Below, in pieces: positions 18,650 to 27,649 of a stretch of 64,000 nt of DNA; positions within the stretch are counted from its first letter, which is position 1, and every line of letters begins with the position of its first letter. Location: positions 372,001 to 436,000 of the forward strand of contig CAVWPR010000005.1 of assembly GCA_963756815.1 (NCBI GenBank). Reading direction: 5' to 3'. The notes beneath the pieces were generated by a model. The model saw nothing but the letters and a program-made list of their open reading frames with translations. It was not told the DNA's origin and made no database searches. The translations under genes were made by a program, and so were the position numbers. The DNA comes from JAENVU01 sp963756815 (GTDB lineage: Bacteria; Actinomycetota; Acidimicrobiia; IMCC26256; JAENVU01).

Positions 18650-19512
18650 GACGTGCTCGCCGCGTTGCGCTCGGCGATCTCGACCAGGTTGCGGAACAGC
18701 ATCGCGATCGTGGTGGGTCCGACGCCGCCGACCCGCGGCGTGATCGCACCCGCGACCTCCTCGCACGCCTCGTCGACGTCGGGCAGCAGCGTGCGACCCT
18801 CGTAGCGCACGCCCGCACCGACCACCGCGCAGCCGGGCGTCAGGTGCTCGGGCCGGATGATGCCCGGCACCCCGGCCGCGGCCACCACGACGTCGGCGCG
18901 CCGGACGTACTCGGACCAGTCGGCGACGCCGGTGTGCACGACCGTGACCGCCGCGTTGGCGGTGGGGCGCTTCTGTGACAGGAGCATCGCGAGCGGGCGG
19001 CCGATCGTGACGCCCCGTCCGAGGATGCAGACGTTGCGGCCGGCGACCGGGACGTCGTAGTGCGCCAGCAGCGCCTCGATGCCGGCGGGCGTGCACGGGA
19101 TCGGCCCCGGCATCGACAGCGCGATCCGGCCCAGGTTCACCGGGTGCATGCCGTCGACGTCCTTGTCGGGGTCGACGGTGAGCAACGCGGCCTCGAAGTC
19201 GATGTGACCGGGCGCCGGGTACTGGAACAGGATCGCGTCGACGGCGCGGTCGGCATTCAGGTTCCGGACCGCCTCGAGCACGTCGGCCTGCGTCGCGTCG
19301 TCGGGCAGGTGGACATCGACGGAGTGACATCCCATCTCGGCCGCCTTGGCGTGCTTCATGCCGACGTAGCGCGCGCTCGCGTCGTCGTCACCGACCAGCA
19401 GCGTCGCGAGACCGGGGACATGGCCGTTGGCGACGAGCTTCTCGATGCGGGGTGCGAGGTCGGCGAACACGGCGTCCGCCACCGGGCCCCCCGGCATCAT
19501 CCTTGCTGTCAT
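18646..19512 (-). CDS. folD: Bifunctional methylenetetrahydrofolate dehydrogenase/cyclohydrolase
   Basis: Makes 10-formyl-THF, the one-carbon donor used by the adjacent PurH and PurN. Seen: catalytic Tyr/Lys in 'SARYVGMKHAKAAEMG', 'DAILFQYPAPGHID', 'DVDGMHPVNLGRI', NADP-binding 'ILGRGVTIGRPLAMLL', and 'PRVGGVGPTTIAMLFRN'. The usual 'QLPLP' segment reads 'QYPAP' here. The 288 residues are normal. The frame is open upstream, but the conserved start is the ATG at 19510-19512, 17 bases after purH. Confidence 0.94.
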   Translation of the reverse strand: MTARMMPGGPVADAVFADLAPRIEKLVANGHVPGLATLLVGDDDASARYVGMKHAKAAEMGCHSVDVHLPDDATQADVLEAVRNLNADRAVDAILFQYPAPGHIDFEAALLTVDPDKDVDGMHPVNLGRIALSMPGPIPCTPAGIEALLAHYDVPVAGRNVCILGRGVTIGRPLAMLLSQKRPTANAAVTVVHTGVADWSEYVRRADVVVAAAGVPGIIRPEHLTPGCAVVGAGVRYEGRTLLPDVDEACEEVAGAITPRVGGVGPTTIAMLFRNLVEIAERNAASTS

Positions 19513-19529
19513 CTCCGCCCACCGTCCTC

Positions 19530-21029
19530 TCAGTGCAGGAAATGGCGTTCGCCGGTGAGGACCATCGCGAGCCCGAGCTCGTCGGCGCGCGCGATCACCT
19601 TCTCGTCGCTGACCGAGCCGCCCGGCTGCACCACGACCGCGACCCCGGCCGCGGCCGCGGCCTCCACGCCGTCGGGGAACGGGTAGAACGCGTCCGACGC
19701 GCACGCACCGCCGCGCGCCCGGCCGTCCGCCTTCTTCGCCGCGATCTCGCCGGACTCGACCCGGTTCTGCTGCCCGGCACCGATGCCGACGGCCTGCCCG
19801 TCCTTCACGAGCACGATCGCGTTCGACTTCACGTGCCCGCAGACCCTCCACGCCAGCTCGGCGTCGGCCCACTGCTCGGTGGTGGGGGCGGCCTTGGTCA
19901 CCACCCGCCAGTCGTCGCGCCCGGCGGCGAAGTGCGCGGCGTCCTGGACGAGGAAGCCGCCGCTGATCTGGCGGAACTCACGGGTGTCGGCCTCCGGCGC
20001 CGGGGCCTCGAGCAGGCGCGTGTTCCTGCGCTTGGTGCGCAGGGTCTCGATCGCCGCGCCCTCGTAGCCGGGCGCGATCACGACGTCGGCCTGTGGGCCG
20101 GACGCCATCGCCGTGGCGGTGGCGTCGTCGATCGGCCGGTTGAAGGCCACGATCCCTCCGAACGCGGACCGCTCGTCGCACTCGAGCGCCCGCCGGTACG
20201 CGGTCGGGAGGTCGTCGGCGACCGCGACCCCGCACGGATTCGCGTGCTTGATGATGGCGCACACCGCCGCGTCGCCGAGGTCGTGCGCGAGCTTCCACGC
20301 CGCCTCGGTGTCGTAGAGGTTGAGGTAGCTGAGCGCGACGCCGCTGTGCTGCACCACGCCGTCCCACCAGCTCGTGGTGCCGACCCTGCGGTAGCGCGCA
20401 CCCTGCTGGTGCGGGTTCTCGCCGTAGCGGAGGACCTCGTCGGTGCGCGCCAGCGGCACGACGATGTGCTGCGGCAGCGCCTCGCCCTCCTGCAGCCACT
20501 CGACGATCGCGGCGTCGTACGCCGCGGTCCGCGCGAACGCCTCGAGCGCGAACGCGCGGCGCGTCGACTCCGAGATGCGCCCGTGCTCGCGCAGCTCGGC
20601 GAGCACCGTCTCGTACTGATCCGGGCTGGTGACGATCGCGACGTGCGCGTGGTTCTTGGCCGAGGCGCGCACCATCGCGGGCCCGCCGATGTCGATGAGC
20701 TCGACCGACGGGTCGGACGCGAACGGGTAGAGGTTCGACACGACGATGTCGATCGGCTCGATCCCGTGCTCGGCCATGTCTTCGCGGTGCTGCGAGTTGT
20801 TCGGGTCGGCGAGGAGACCGCCGTGCACCTTCGGGTGCAACGTGACCACGCGGTGGTCGAGGATGGCGGGGACGCCGGTGAGCTCGGCGACGTCAGTGAC
20901 CGGGACTCCCGCCTCGGCGATCGCGGACGCGGTCCCCCCGCTCGACACCAGCGCCACGTCGAGCTCGTGGAGGGCGCGCGCGAATTCGACGATCCCGGTC
21001 TTGTCGTACACGGACAACAGGGCGCGCAT
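19530..21029 (-). CDS. purH: AICAR transformylase / IMP cyclohydrolase
   Basis: Last two steps of de novo IMP synthesis. Residues about 1-140 are the cyclohydrolase (MGS-like) domain: 'LLSVYDKTGIVEFARAL', 'VSSGGTASAI', 'HRVVTLHPKVHGGLLA'. The rest is AICAR transformylase: 'LRYGENPHQQGA', 'IIKHANPCGVAVADD', 'SAFGGIVAFNRPID', 'CGHVKSNAIVLVKDGQAVGI', 'ASDAFYPFPDGVEAA'. It lies between purN (one-base overlap upstream) and folD, a compact purine/one-carbon operon. 499 residues, slightly short for the family. Confidence 0.96.
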   Translation of the reverse strand: MRALLSVYDKTGIVEFARALHELDVALVSSGGTASAIAEAGVPVTDVAELTGVPAILDHRVVTLHPKVHGGLLADPNNSQHREDMAEHGIEPIDIVVSNLYPFASDPSVELIDIGGPAMVRASAKNHAHVAIVTSPDQYETVLAELREHGRISESTRRAFALEAFARTAAYDAAIVEWLQEGEALPQHIVVPLARTDEVLRYGENPHQQGARYRRVGTTSWWDGVVQHSGVALSYLNLYDTEAAWKLAHDLGDAAVCAIIKHANPCGVAVADDLPTAYRRALECDERSAFGGIVAFNRPIDDATATAMASGPQADVVIAPGYEGAAIETLRTKRRNTRLLEAPAPEADTREFRQISGGFLVQDAAHFAAGRDDWRVVTKAAPTTEQWADAELAWRVCGHVKSNAIVLVKDGQAVGIGAGQQNRVESGEIAAKKADGRARGGACASDAFYPFPDGVEAAAAAGVAVVVQPGGSVSDEKVIARADELGLAMVLTGERHFLH

Positions 21030-21586
21030 CAGCGCTCCTCCTCGATCAGGTCGGCCAACACGCTCGGGTAGAGACGGCGCTCGACGTCCTTGATCCGCTC
21101 GTGCAGCGTCTCGACCGTGTCATCCGGCAGCACCGGCACGGCTTCCTGCGCCAGGATCGGGCCGTCGTCGACGTCGAGCCGTGCGAAGTGCACGGTGCAC
21201 CCGGTGACCTTGACGCCGGCCGCAACCGCGTCCTCGACCGCGTGCCAGCCCTTGAACGCCGGGAGCAGCGCCGGGTGGGTGTTCACGATCCGGTCGGGAT
21301 ACGCGTCGTGGACGGGCTTCTCGAGGATCGTCCCGAAGCCGGCCATGGCCACCAGGTCCACCTCGTGGCGGACGAGCACGTCGACCACCTCGTGGGTGTA
21401 CGCGACCCGGTCGAAGTCGGCACCGAAGCTCGTACGCGGCACCACGACGGCGGGCACGCCGGCCGCCTCGGCCCGCCCGGTGGCGGCGCAGGGACGGTCC
21501 ACGATCACCACCACGATGGGCAGACCGGCGTCCAGGAGGGACTGCAGGATCGTCCCACTTCCCGACGCCAAGACCCCGATCCGCAT
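21029..21586 (-). CDS. purN: Phosphoribosylglycinamide formyltransferase
   Basis: Transfers formyl from 10-formyl-THF to GAR in purine synthesis. Seen: 'IGVLASGSGTILQSLLDA' (phosphate loop), 'LVAMAGFGTIL', 'IVNTHPALLPAFKGWHA' with the catalytic Asn/His, and 'VTGCTVHFARLDVDDGPILA' with the catalytic Asp. 185 residues, normal. The TGA overlaps the purH ATG by one base. It is the first gene of the leftward purN-purH-folD run. Confidence 0.94.
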   Translation of the reverse strand: MRIGVLASGSGTILQSLLDAGLPIVVVIVDRPCAATGRAEAAGVPAVVVPRTSFGADFDRVAYTHEVVDVLVRHEVDLVAMAGFGTILEKPVHDAYPDRIVNTHPALLPAFKGWHAVEDAVAAGVKVTGCTVHFARLDVDDGPILAQEAVPVLPDDTVETLHERIKDVERRLYPSVLADLIEEER

Positions 21587-21691
21587 TGCCCAGCAACCTA
21601 TCCGGCGCGACGCCGATCGAGCCGAGTGGATGCGGGGTCCGGCGGCGGTCCCGGGCGCCGTGGTTCACTGTTCGCTTCCCGGGGAGGATCG

Positions 21692-22120
21692 ATGCCGTCC
21701 AAGCTCACGCGTGCCGAGTTCACGATCCTCGCTGCGGGGGTCGCGCTCGTCGTCGGGTCGTTCGCCCCCTTCTACTCCTGCCGGCGTGGATTCGAGCCTG
21801 AACGCCTGGGACTCGGGCCTCGGCTGAGCCCGATCTCGCTGTACCCGCTGTTCGCGGGGGTGGCGTCGGCCGGGGTCATCGCCCTCCGCCGGTTCGCCAA
21901 CGCCCAGCTCGCGGTGCGCCTCGGCAGCTTCACGTGGGAGCAGGTCCACGTGCTGCTCGGCTTGCTCGCGCTGTTGATCGCAGTCGGGCTACTTCTTCCC
22001 GACAACGGCGGCGCCGGCTTCGGGCTCGGATTCTGGTTGCTGTTCGGCGGATCCATCGCCCTGTTCGCCGGCGCGCTCATGCTCTCCCGGGAGCGTGCCG
22101 GTCCGCGCGGCTACATGTAG
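21692..22120 (+). CDS. Small integral membrane protein (probable compensating frameshifts)
   Basis: 142 residues with a strong ribosome site (GGGGAGGAT) before ATG 21692. Four hydrophobic stretches are seen: 'FTILAAGVALVVGSFAPF', 'ISLYPLFAGVASAGVIAL', 'VHVLLGLLALLIAVGLLL' and 'LGFWLLFGGSIALFAGALML'. Between the first two, residues about 29-44 read poorly, while the neighbouring frame reads 'AGVDSSLNAWDSGLG', a typical loop for this kind of protein. A +1 near 21780 and a -1 near 21822 would restore it. No enzyme motif; function unknown. It converges on sucD with one base between the stops. Confidence 0.75.
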   Translation: MPSKLTRAEFTILAAGVALVVGSFAPFYSCRRGFEPERLGLGPRLSPISLYPLFAGVASAGVIALRRFANAQLAVRLGSFTWEQVHVLLGLLALLIAVGLLLPDNGGAGFGLGFWLLFGGSIALFAGALMLSRERAGPRGYM

Positions 22121-22121
22121 C

Positions 22122-23006
22122 TCAGAGCTTCGCGACCACTCCCGTCATGAGCTCACCGGCCTCGGTGGGGTTCAGCCCGACCTCGACGCCGGCATCGCTC
22201 AACGCGTCCATCTTGGCCGCCGCCGTGCCCTTGCCGCCGCTGACGATCGCGCCGGCGTGGCCCATCTTCTTGCCCGGCGGCGCGGTGACCCCTGCGACGT
22301 ACGCGACGACCGGCTTGCTCATCTCCGACTTGATGAAGGCCGCGGCCTCCTCCTCGGCCGAGCCACCGATCTCACCGATCATCATGACGGCCTTGGTCTC
22401 GGGGTCGGCCTCGAAGGCGCGCAGGCAGTCGATGAAGCTGGTGCCCGGCACCGGGTCGCCACCGATGCCGACGCACGTGGTCACGCCGATGTCCTGCTGC
22501 TTGAGCTCGTAGAGCGCCTGGTAGGTGAGCGTGCCGGAGCGGCTGACGATCCCCACCGGGCCGCCCGCCTTGGCGATGTGGCCGGCGGTGATGCCGATGT
22601 TCGCCTTGCCCGGGCTGATGATGCCGGGACAGTTCGGCCCGAGCAGCTGCACGTTCGGGAAGTCGCGCCGCAGCGCGTTGAAGAACCACGCCTCGTCGTG
22701 CGCGGGAACGCCCTCGGTGATGACGACGATGAACTCGACGCCGCCCTCGGCCGCGTCCATCACCGCGTCGCGCACGCCGGGCGCCGGGATGAACACGCAC
22801 GACGCGGTGGCACCGGTCTCGCGCACTGCGTCGGCGACGTTGGCGAAGATCGGGATGCCCTCGACGTCGGTGCCGGCCTTCTTGGGGTTGGTCCCCGCCA
22901 CCACCTGCGTGCCGTACTCGCGGTTCAGCAGTCCGTAGAAGCGACCCTGCGATCCGGTGAGTCCCTGGTAGACGACCTTGGTCGTCTCGTCGACGAAGAT
23001 GCTCAT
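22122..23006 (-). CDS. sucD: Succinyl-CoA synthetase alpha subunit
   Basis: Interconverts succinyl-CoA and succinate with nucleotide phosphorylation. Seen: CoA-binding 'VVYQGLTGSQGRFYGLLN', 'IGPNC'-equivalent 'LLGPNCPGIISPGKANIGI', 'VGIVSRSGTLTYQA', 'GIGGDPVPGTSFIDCL', and 'KKMGHAGAIV' whose His (about residue 250) carries the phosphate. 294 residues, normal. It follows sucC on the same strand after 118 bases. Confidence 0.97.
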   Translation of the reverse strand: MSIFVDETTKVVYQGLTGSQGRFYGLLNREYGTQVVAGTNPKKAGTDVEGIPIFANVADAVRETGATASCVFIPAPGVRDAVMDAAEGGVEFIVVITEGVPAHDEAWFFNALRRDFPNVQLLGPNCPGIISPGKANIGITAGHIAKAGGPVGIVSRSGTLTYQALYELKQQDIGVTTCVGIGGDPVPGTSFIDCLRAFEADPETKAVMMIGEIGGSAEEEAAAFIKSEMSKPVVAYVAGVTAPPGKKMGHAGAIVSGGKGTAAAKMDALSDAGVEVGLNPTEAGELMTGVVAKL

Positions 23007-23124
23007 GCCATCACTCCTGCGGCTCCGCTCACCGCTCCGTCCGGCTGCGGCGAGCGTGGTTCGCTCCGCCGCGGCTCGCCTCCGCTGCGCTCCGGCTCGG
23101 TCCGCCGGGACGTGGTGGTTCCGT
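23007..23124. other. sucC-sucD spacer with GCTCCG-rich imperfect repeats
   Basis: The spacer holds several imperfect copies of GCTCCG/CGGCTC blocks that could fold into GC hairpins. It is unusually long for a sucCD pair, which is normally near-contiguous. Similar blocks occur at 40900-41000 and 61075-61090. No ORF or clear promoter is visible. Confidence 0.4.
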
Positions 23125-24273
23125 TCACTTGCTCTGTCCGGCGAGCTCGACCACGCGTCGCGCCGCGGCGACCATGGTGGGTTCGATCTGCAGCTTCTCG
23201 GACACGTGATCGGCGAGGATCGCGTGGCCCTCCTCCGCGTTCGTGCCGTCGAGGCGGATCACGATCGGTGCGTCGATCTGCACCCGCCCGAGCGCGGTGA
23301 CGATGCCGTTCGCGACCTCGTCACCCTTGGTGATGCCGCCGAAGATGTTGATGAAGATCGACTTCACCAACGGGTCGTTGTTGATGACCTCCATCGCGCC
23401 GGCCATCACGTCGGCGTTGGCGCCGCCCCCGATGTCGAGGAAGTTGGCGGGCGAGCCGCCCACCTGCGTGACGATGTCGACGGTGCTCATCGCGAGGCCG
23501 GCGCCGTTGGCGATGATGCCCACCGAGCCGTCGAGCCCGATGTACTGCAGGCCCTTGTCGTGGGCCGCCTGCTCACGGGCGTCGCGCACCTGGGTCTCGT
23601 CGTAGACCTCGTAGTCGGTGTGGCGGAACACCGCGTTGTCGTCGAGGCTGACCTTGGCGTCGAGCGCGTGGACCCGGCCGTCGGGCGTGAGGATCAGCGG
23701 GTTGATCTCCACGAGGTCGGCGTCGCCCTCGGTGTACGCGCTGTAGAGCTTCATGAGGATGTCGACCGCGCCGTCGGTGGCCGCCGGGTTCAGCTTCGCG
23801 GCCTGCACCCACTCGCGGCACGCGGCCTCGGTGAGCCCCTCCACCGGGTCGATGTGCAGCTTCGCGATCGCGTCGGCGTCCTTGGCCGCGACCTCCTCGA
23901 TCTCGACACCACCCTGCGCCGAGAGCATCCCGAGGTACTTCTTGGCCGAGCGGTCGAGCGTGAAGGACGCGTAGTACTCCTCGGCGATGTCGCTCGCGTG
24001 CTCGATCCACACGACCTCGACGGTGTGCCCCTTGATGTCCATGCCGATGATGTCGGTCGCGTACCGGCGGGCCTCGTCGGCGTCCGACGCGAGCTTGATG
24101 CCGCCGGCCTTGCCGCGCCCGCCGACCTGCACCTGCGCCTTGACCACTACCGGGTAGCCGACGCGCTCGGCTGCCGCGACCGCGTCGTCGACGGTGGTCA
24201 CCGCCTCGCCGGCCGACACGGGGATGCCGTACCGCGCGAAGAGCTGCTTGCCTTGGTATTCGAACAGGTCCAC
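23125..24273 (-). CDS. sucC: Succinyl-CoA synthetase beta subunit
   Basis: ATP-grasp subunit that binds nucleotide and succinate. Seen: start 'VDLFEYQGKQLFARYGIPV', 'VVKAQVQVGGRGKAGGIKLA', 'EINPLILTPDGRVHALDAK', 'GSVGIIANGAGLAMSTVD' and 'FINIFGGITKGDEVANGI'. GTG 24271-24273 with GAGGAG five bases upstream is preferred over longer in-frame starts. 382 residues. The B12-binding mutase subunit lies 59 bases upstream on the same strand. Confidence 0.96.
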   Translation of the reverse strand: MDLFEYQGKQLFARYGIPVSAGEAVTTVDDAVAAAERVGYPVVVKAQVQVGGRGKAGGIKLASDADEARRYATDIIGMDIKGHTVEVVWIEHASDIAEEYYASFTLDRSAKKYLGMLSAQGGVEIEEVAAKDADAIAKLHIDPVEGLTEAACREWVQAAKLNPAATDGAVDILMKLYSAYTEGDADLVEINPLILTPDGRVHALDAKVSLDDNAVFRHTDYEVYDETQVRDAREQAAHDKGLQYIGLDGSVGIIANGAGLAMSTVDIVTQVGGSPANFLDIGGGANADVMAGAMEVINNDPLVKSIFINIFGGITKGDEVANGIVTALGRVQIDAPIVIRLDGTNAEEGHAILADHVSEKLQIEPTMVAAARRVVELAGQSK

Positions 24274-24332
24274 GGAACTCCTCGAGTCGGACTCGGAGCG
24301 ACGTCGTCGTCGCGGTGGGTGAAGCTTCTGGA

Positions 24333-24749
24333 TCAACCGGCCGGTTGGGCCTCCCGGGCGTCGAGCGCCTGCTCGAGCCACTCATGGATCGAGTTCAGGG
24401 TCGCGCCCGGCGTGAAGATCTGCGCGACGCCGATCTCGGTGAGCTTCGGGATGTCGGCGTCGGGGATGATGCCGCCCCCGAAGACGACGACGTCGCCGAG
24501 GCCCCGCTCGCGCAGGAGCTCGATGACGCGTGGGAACAGCGTCATGTGGGCGCCCGAGAGCAGCGACAGGCCCACCGCGTCGGCGTCCTCCTGGAGCACC
24601 GTCTCGGCGATCTGCTCCGGGGTCTGGTGCAGGCCGGTGTAGATGACCTCGAAGCCGCCGTCACGCAGCGCCCGGGCGATGACCTTCGCGCCCCGATCGT
24701 GACCGTCGAGGCCGGGCTTCGCGATGACGACTCGGTACCGGCGTTGCAT
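24333..24749 (-). CDS. Methylmalonyl-CoA mutase small subunit (B12-binding domain)
   Basis: 138 residues, only the cobalamin-binding Rossmann domain: 'VIAKPGLDGHDRGAKVIARA' has the DxHxxG motif whose His ligates cobalt, then 'DADAVGLSLLSGAHMTLFP' and 'VVVFGGGIIPDADIP'. Stand-alone B12 subunits pair with a separate catalytic subunit, absent from this window. With sucCD next door, the product succinyl-CoA would feed straight to succinate, which suggests propionyl-CoA assimilation. Other B12 isomerases (for example ethylmalonyl or isobutyryl mutase) are possible. Confidence 0.88.
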   Translation of the reverse strand: MQRRYRVVIAKPGLDGHDRGAKVIARALRDGGFEVIYTGLHQTPEQIAETVLQEDADAVGLSLLSGAHMTLFPRVIELLRERGLGDVVVFGGGIIPDADIPKLTEIGVAQIFTPGATLNSIHEWLEQALDAREAQPAG

Positions 24750-24850
24750 GCGGGCCGAACCCTAGCGAGGCACCGGAGAATGCGGCCATTTGTCGCAGCC
24801 CGGCTGCAGGCCCGGTTGGACTCGCGAGGTGGCGCCGGGAACACTGCGGC

Positions 24851-25333
24851 GTGCCTTCGACCCAGCCGCCGCAGCGGCGTGGCGACATCAAGCTGCTGCT
24901 CGGCGCGACGATCGCCATCCTGCTCGCGGGCGTGGTCATCGCCGCCGCGATCCTGGCGGTGACGTCGCGGGGCGGGACCCCGAACCTCAAGAAGCCGCTG
25001 CCGTTCGGGCTCGAGAGCGACGTCCACGCCCGGGTGCGCCAGGGCGGCCCGGTCAACATCGCGGGCCTCAGCGGCGACGACGGGTTCTGGGTCGCGACGG
25101 AGGACCACAAGCTCGTCGCGCTGTTGGTGAAGCAGCCGAAGCCGCACGCGTGCACCCTGCGGTGGCGCGGCTCGAAGAACACCTTCACCTGCGACGACCG
25201 CCCGGTCTCCAGCCGCAACATGGCGCGGTACCGGAGCTTCACCTCGCGCACCGGCAACACCAAGGGCGCGTTCATGGTGGCGCTGCACGACGTCGAGCCG
25301 GCACCCGCCGGTCCGCCGAGCACGGGCGGCTGA
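24851..25333 (+). CDS. Single-pass membrane protein with degenerate Rieske-like extracytoplasmic domain
   Basis: 160 residues, GTG start. One N-terminal transmembrane helix ('LLLGATIAILLAGVVIAAAI') is followed by a domain with 'GDDGFWVATEDHKLVALLV' and 'CTLRWRGSKNTFTCDDRPVS'. This layout resembles Rieske proteins near the cluster-binding loops, but the Cys-x-His pairs needed for a 2Fe-2S centre are missing; only single Cys remain and may form a disulfide. It stands alone between leftward genes. Function unknown; the Rieske link is a weak inference. Confidence 0.6.
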   Translation: MPSTQPPQRRGDIKLLLGATIAILLAGVVIAAAILAVTSRGGTPNLKKPLPFGLESDVHARVRQGGPVNIAGLSGDDGFWVATEDHKLVALLVKQPKPHACTLRWRGSKNTFTCDDRPVSSRNMARYRSFTSRTGNTKGAFMVALHDVEPAPAGPPSTGG

Positions 25334-25342
25334 GCCGGCCCG

Positions 25343-27607
25343 TCAGAGCTTCTGGAGCGGCGCCCAGGCGAGGAGCAGCGTCTTCTCCCCGACGTCACGG
25401 AAGCGCACCGTCGCCTCCGTCTTGTCGCCCTCCCCGGCCATGGCGATGATGACGCCCTCGCCGAACTTCTCGTGGCCGACGTCGTCGCCCACCCGGAGGC
25501 CGATCTGCTCGGCGCCGCGCGCGCCCTGGGGGTTGCGGTCCACGCGCATCGCCGCCTCCGCGACGGCGGCGCGGTGCTCGCCGACGCCGTGACCCCGGCC
25601 GGTGGTGCGGCCCTGCGCCCGCACGAGCTGCTCCGGGATCTCGGCGAGGAACCGGCTCGGCGGGTAGTAGTCGGTGGCGCCGAACAGCTGCCGGCTCCAC
25701 GCGTGCGTGAGGTACAGCCGCTGCTCGGCGCGGGTGATCCCCACGTAGCAGAGGCGCCGCTCCTCCTCGAGCTCCTCGGGGTCGCCCACCGAGCGCATGT
25801 GCGGGAAGATCCCGTCCTCCATGCCGGTGAGGAACACCACCGGGAACTCGAGCCCCTTCGCGGTGTGGAGCGTCATGAGCGTCACGATCGACTCCTGCTC
25901 GGGCACCTCGTCGAGATCGGTCACGAGCGACACGGCTTCGAGGAACGCCTGGACGCGGGCCAGACCACGCGGCGGGTCGGTGACCTCCTCGACCCCTGCG
26001 ATCCCGGCGAGCCCGGAGAGGTCACCGGCGTCGAGCCGCTCGTCGAACTCGCGCGCCACACCGACGAGCTCGCTCAGGTTCTCGATGCGGCCCTGCGCCT
26101 CGATGGTGCGCTCGGCCTCGAGCTCGGCGAGGTACCCGGTGGACCCGAGCATCTCCTCGATCACTCCGCTCACGCCGAGCTCGGCCGCGGAGCGTTCGAG
26201 ATCGGTCATCACCTCGAGCAGGTCACGGATGCCTCCGAGCGCGCGGCCAGTGACCCCCGCGGCCGCGGCCTCGTGGAGCGCGTCCCGGAAGACGACTTCC
26301 GCGCCCTGTGCGTACGCCTCGACCTTGCGCACCGAGGTGTCGCCGACGCCGCGCTTCGGGGTGTTGACGATGCGCTTCCAGCCCACCTCGTCGTCGGGGT
26401 TCGCGAGGGCGCGCAGGTACGCGAGCGCGTCCTTGATCTCACGCCGGTCGTAGAACTTCGTGCCACCGACGATGCGGTACGGCATCCCGGCGCGGACGAA
26501 CGCCTCCTCCACGACCCGGCTCTGCGCGTTCGTCCGGTAGAACACGGCGACGTCGCCGTAGCGGATCTGCTCGACGTCCACGAGCCGGTCGATCTCGTGC
26601 ACCACGAAGCTCGCCTCGTCGTGCTCGTCCTCGGCGTGGTACCGGGTGATGAGCTCGCCACCCACCTGCTCGGTCCACAGGTGCTTGGGACGGCGCGCCG
26701 CGTTGTTGGCGATGACCGCGTTCGCGGCGTCGAGGATCGTCTGCGTCGACCGGTAGTTCTGGTCGAGGACGATGATCGACGCCTCGGGGAACTCCTCCTC
26801 GAACCGCATGAGGTTGCGGTGGTCCGCCCCGCGGAAGCGGTAGACCGATTGATCGGCGTCGCCGACGACCATGACGTTGCGGTGCTCGCGGGTGAGGAGG
26901 CGCACGAGCTCCCACTGCGCGACGTTCGTGTCCTGGAACTCGTCGACGAGCACGTGCCCGAAGCGGTGGCGCCAGCGGTCGAGCACGTCGGGGTGGTCGC
27001 GGAACAGCCGCACGACGAGCAGCAGCAGGTCGTCGAAGTCGGCGGCGGAGGCCTCGGCGAGCCGGCGCTGGTACTCCACGTACACCTCGGCGATGCGCAC
27101 CTCGGGTTGCGTGAGCGCCTTGGCCTTCGCCTCCTCCGGCTCCACGAGCTCGTTCTTGAGCGCCGAGATCGCGTGGTGCAGCCGACGCGGCGGGAACCGC
27201 TTCGGGTCGAGGTTGAGATCGCGCCGCACGTAGTCGACGAGCCGGACCGCGTCGGACTCGTCGTAGATCGAGAACGAGCTGCGGTAGCCGAGGACCGTGG
27301 CCTCGCGCCGCAGGATCCGCGCGCACGCCGAGTGGAAGGTCGAGACCCACATGCGTCGGGCGACCGGACCGACGAGCGCGCCGACGCGCTCCTTCATCTC
27401 GCCGGCCGCCTTGTTCGTGAACGTGATCGCGAGCAGCTCGAACGGGGAGATGCCGCGCTCCGCGATGAGATACGCGACGCGGTGCGTGAGCAGCCGCGTC
27501 TTGCCCGAGCCGGCGCCGGCGACGACGAGGATCGGACCGTCGGGCGCGCTGACCGCGTCGCGCTGGACCGGGTTCAGTCCTTCGAGGAGCTCCGCCGCGT
27601 CACTCAC
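25343..27607 (-). CDS. pcrA: ATP-dependent DNA helicase PcrA/UvrD
   Basis: Superfamily 1A 3'-5' helicase for repair and replication-fork clearing. Seen: motif I 'VVAGAGSGKTRLLTHRVAYL', 'LLAITFTNKAAGEMKERV', motif II 'HVLVDEFQDTNVAQWELV', motif III 'MVVGDADQSVYRFRGADHRN', motif IV 'LDQNYRSTQTILDAAN', 'TLHTAKGLEFPVVFLTGMED' (V) and 'RRLCYVGITRAEQRLYLTHA' (VI). The C-terminal 'VGDDVGHEKFGEGVIIAMAG' is the PcrA Tudor-like RNA-polymerase-binding module. 754 residues, typical. Confidence 0.96.
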   Translation of the reverse strand: MSDAAELLEGLNPVQRDAVSAPDGPILVVAGAGSGKTRLLTHRVAYLIAERGISPFELLAITFTNKAAGEMKERVGALVGPVARRMWVSTFHSACARILRREATVLGYRSSFSIYDESDAVRLVDYVRRDLNLDPKRFPPRRLHHAISALKNELVEPEEAKAKALTQPEVRIAEVYVEYQRRLAEASAADFDDLLLLVVRLFRDHPDVLDRWRHRFGHVLVDEFQDTNVAQWELVRLLTREHRNVMVVGDADQSVYRFRGADHRNLMRFEEEFPEASIIVLDQNYRSTQTILDAANAVIANNAARRPKHLWTEQVGGELITRYHAEDEHDEASFVVHEIDRLVDVEQIRYGDVAVFYRTNAQSRVVEEAFVRAGMPYRIVGGTKFYDRREIKDALAYLRALANPDDEVGWKRIVNTPKRGVGDTSVRKVEAYAQGAEVVFRDALHEAAAAGVTGRALGGIRDLLEVMTDLERSAAELGVSGVIEEMLGSTGYLAELEAERTIEAQGRIENLSELVGVAREFDERLDAGDLSGLAGIAGVEEVTDPPRGLARVQAFLEAVSLVTDLDEVPEQESIVTLMTLHTAKGLEFPVVFLTGMEDGIFPHMRSVGDPEELEEERRLCYVGITRAEQRLYLTHAWSRQLFGATDYYPPSRFLAEIPEQLVRAQGRTTGRGHGVGEHRAAVAEAAMRVDRNPQGARGAEQIGLRVGDDVGHEKFGEGVIIAMAGEGDKTEATVRFRDVGEKTLLLAWAPLQKL

Positions 27608-27649
27608 GGACGTAGCGTACAGGTGTTCGGTTCGACGGGAGGCACCCGC

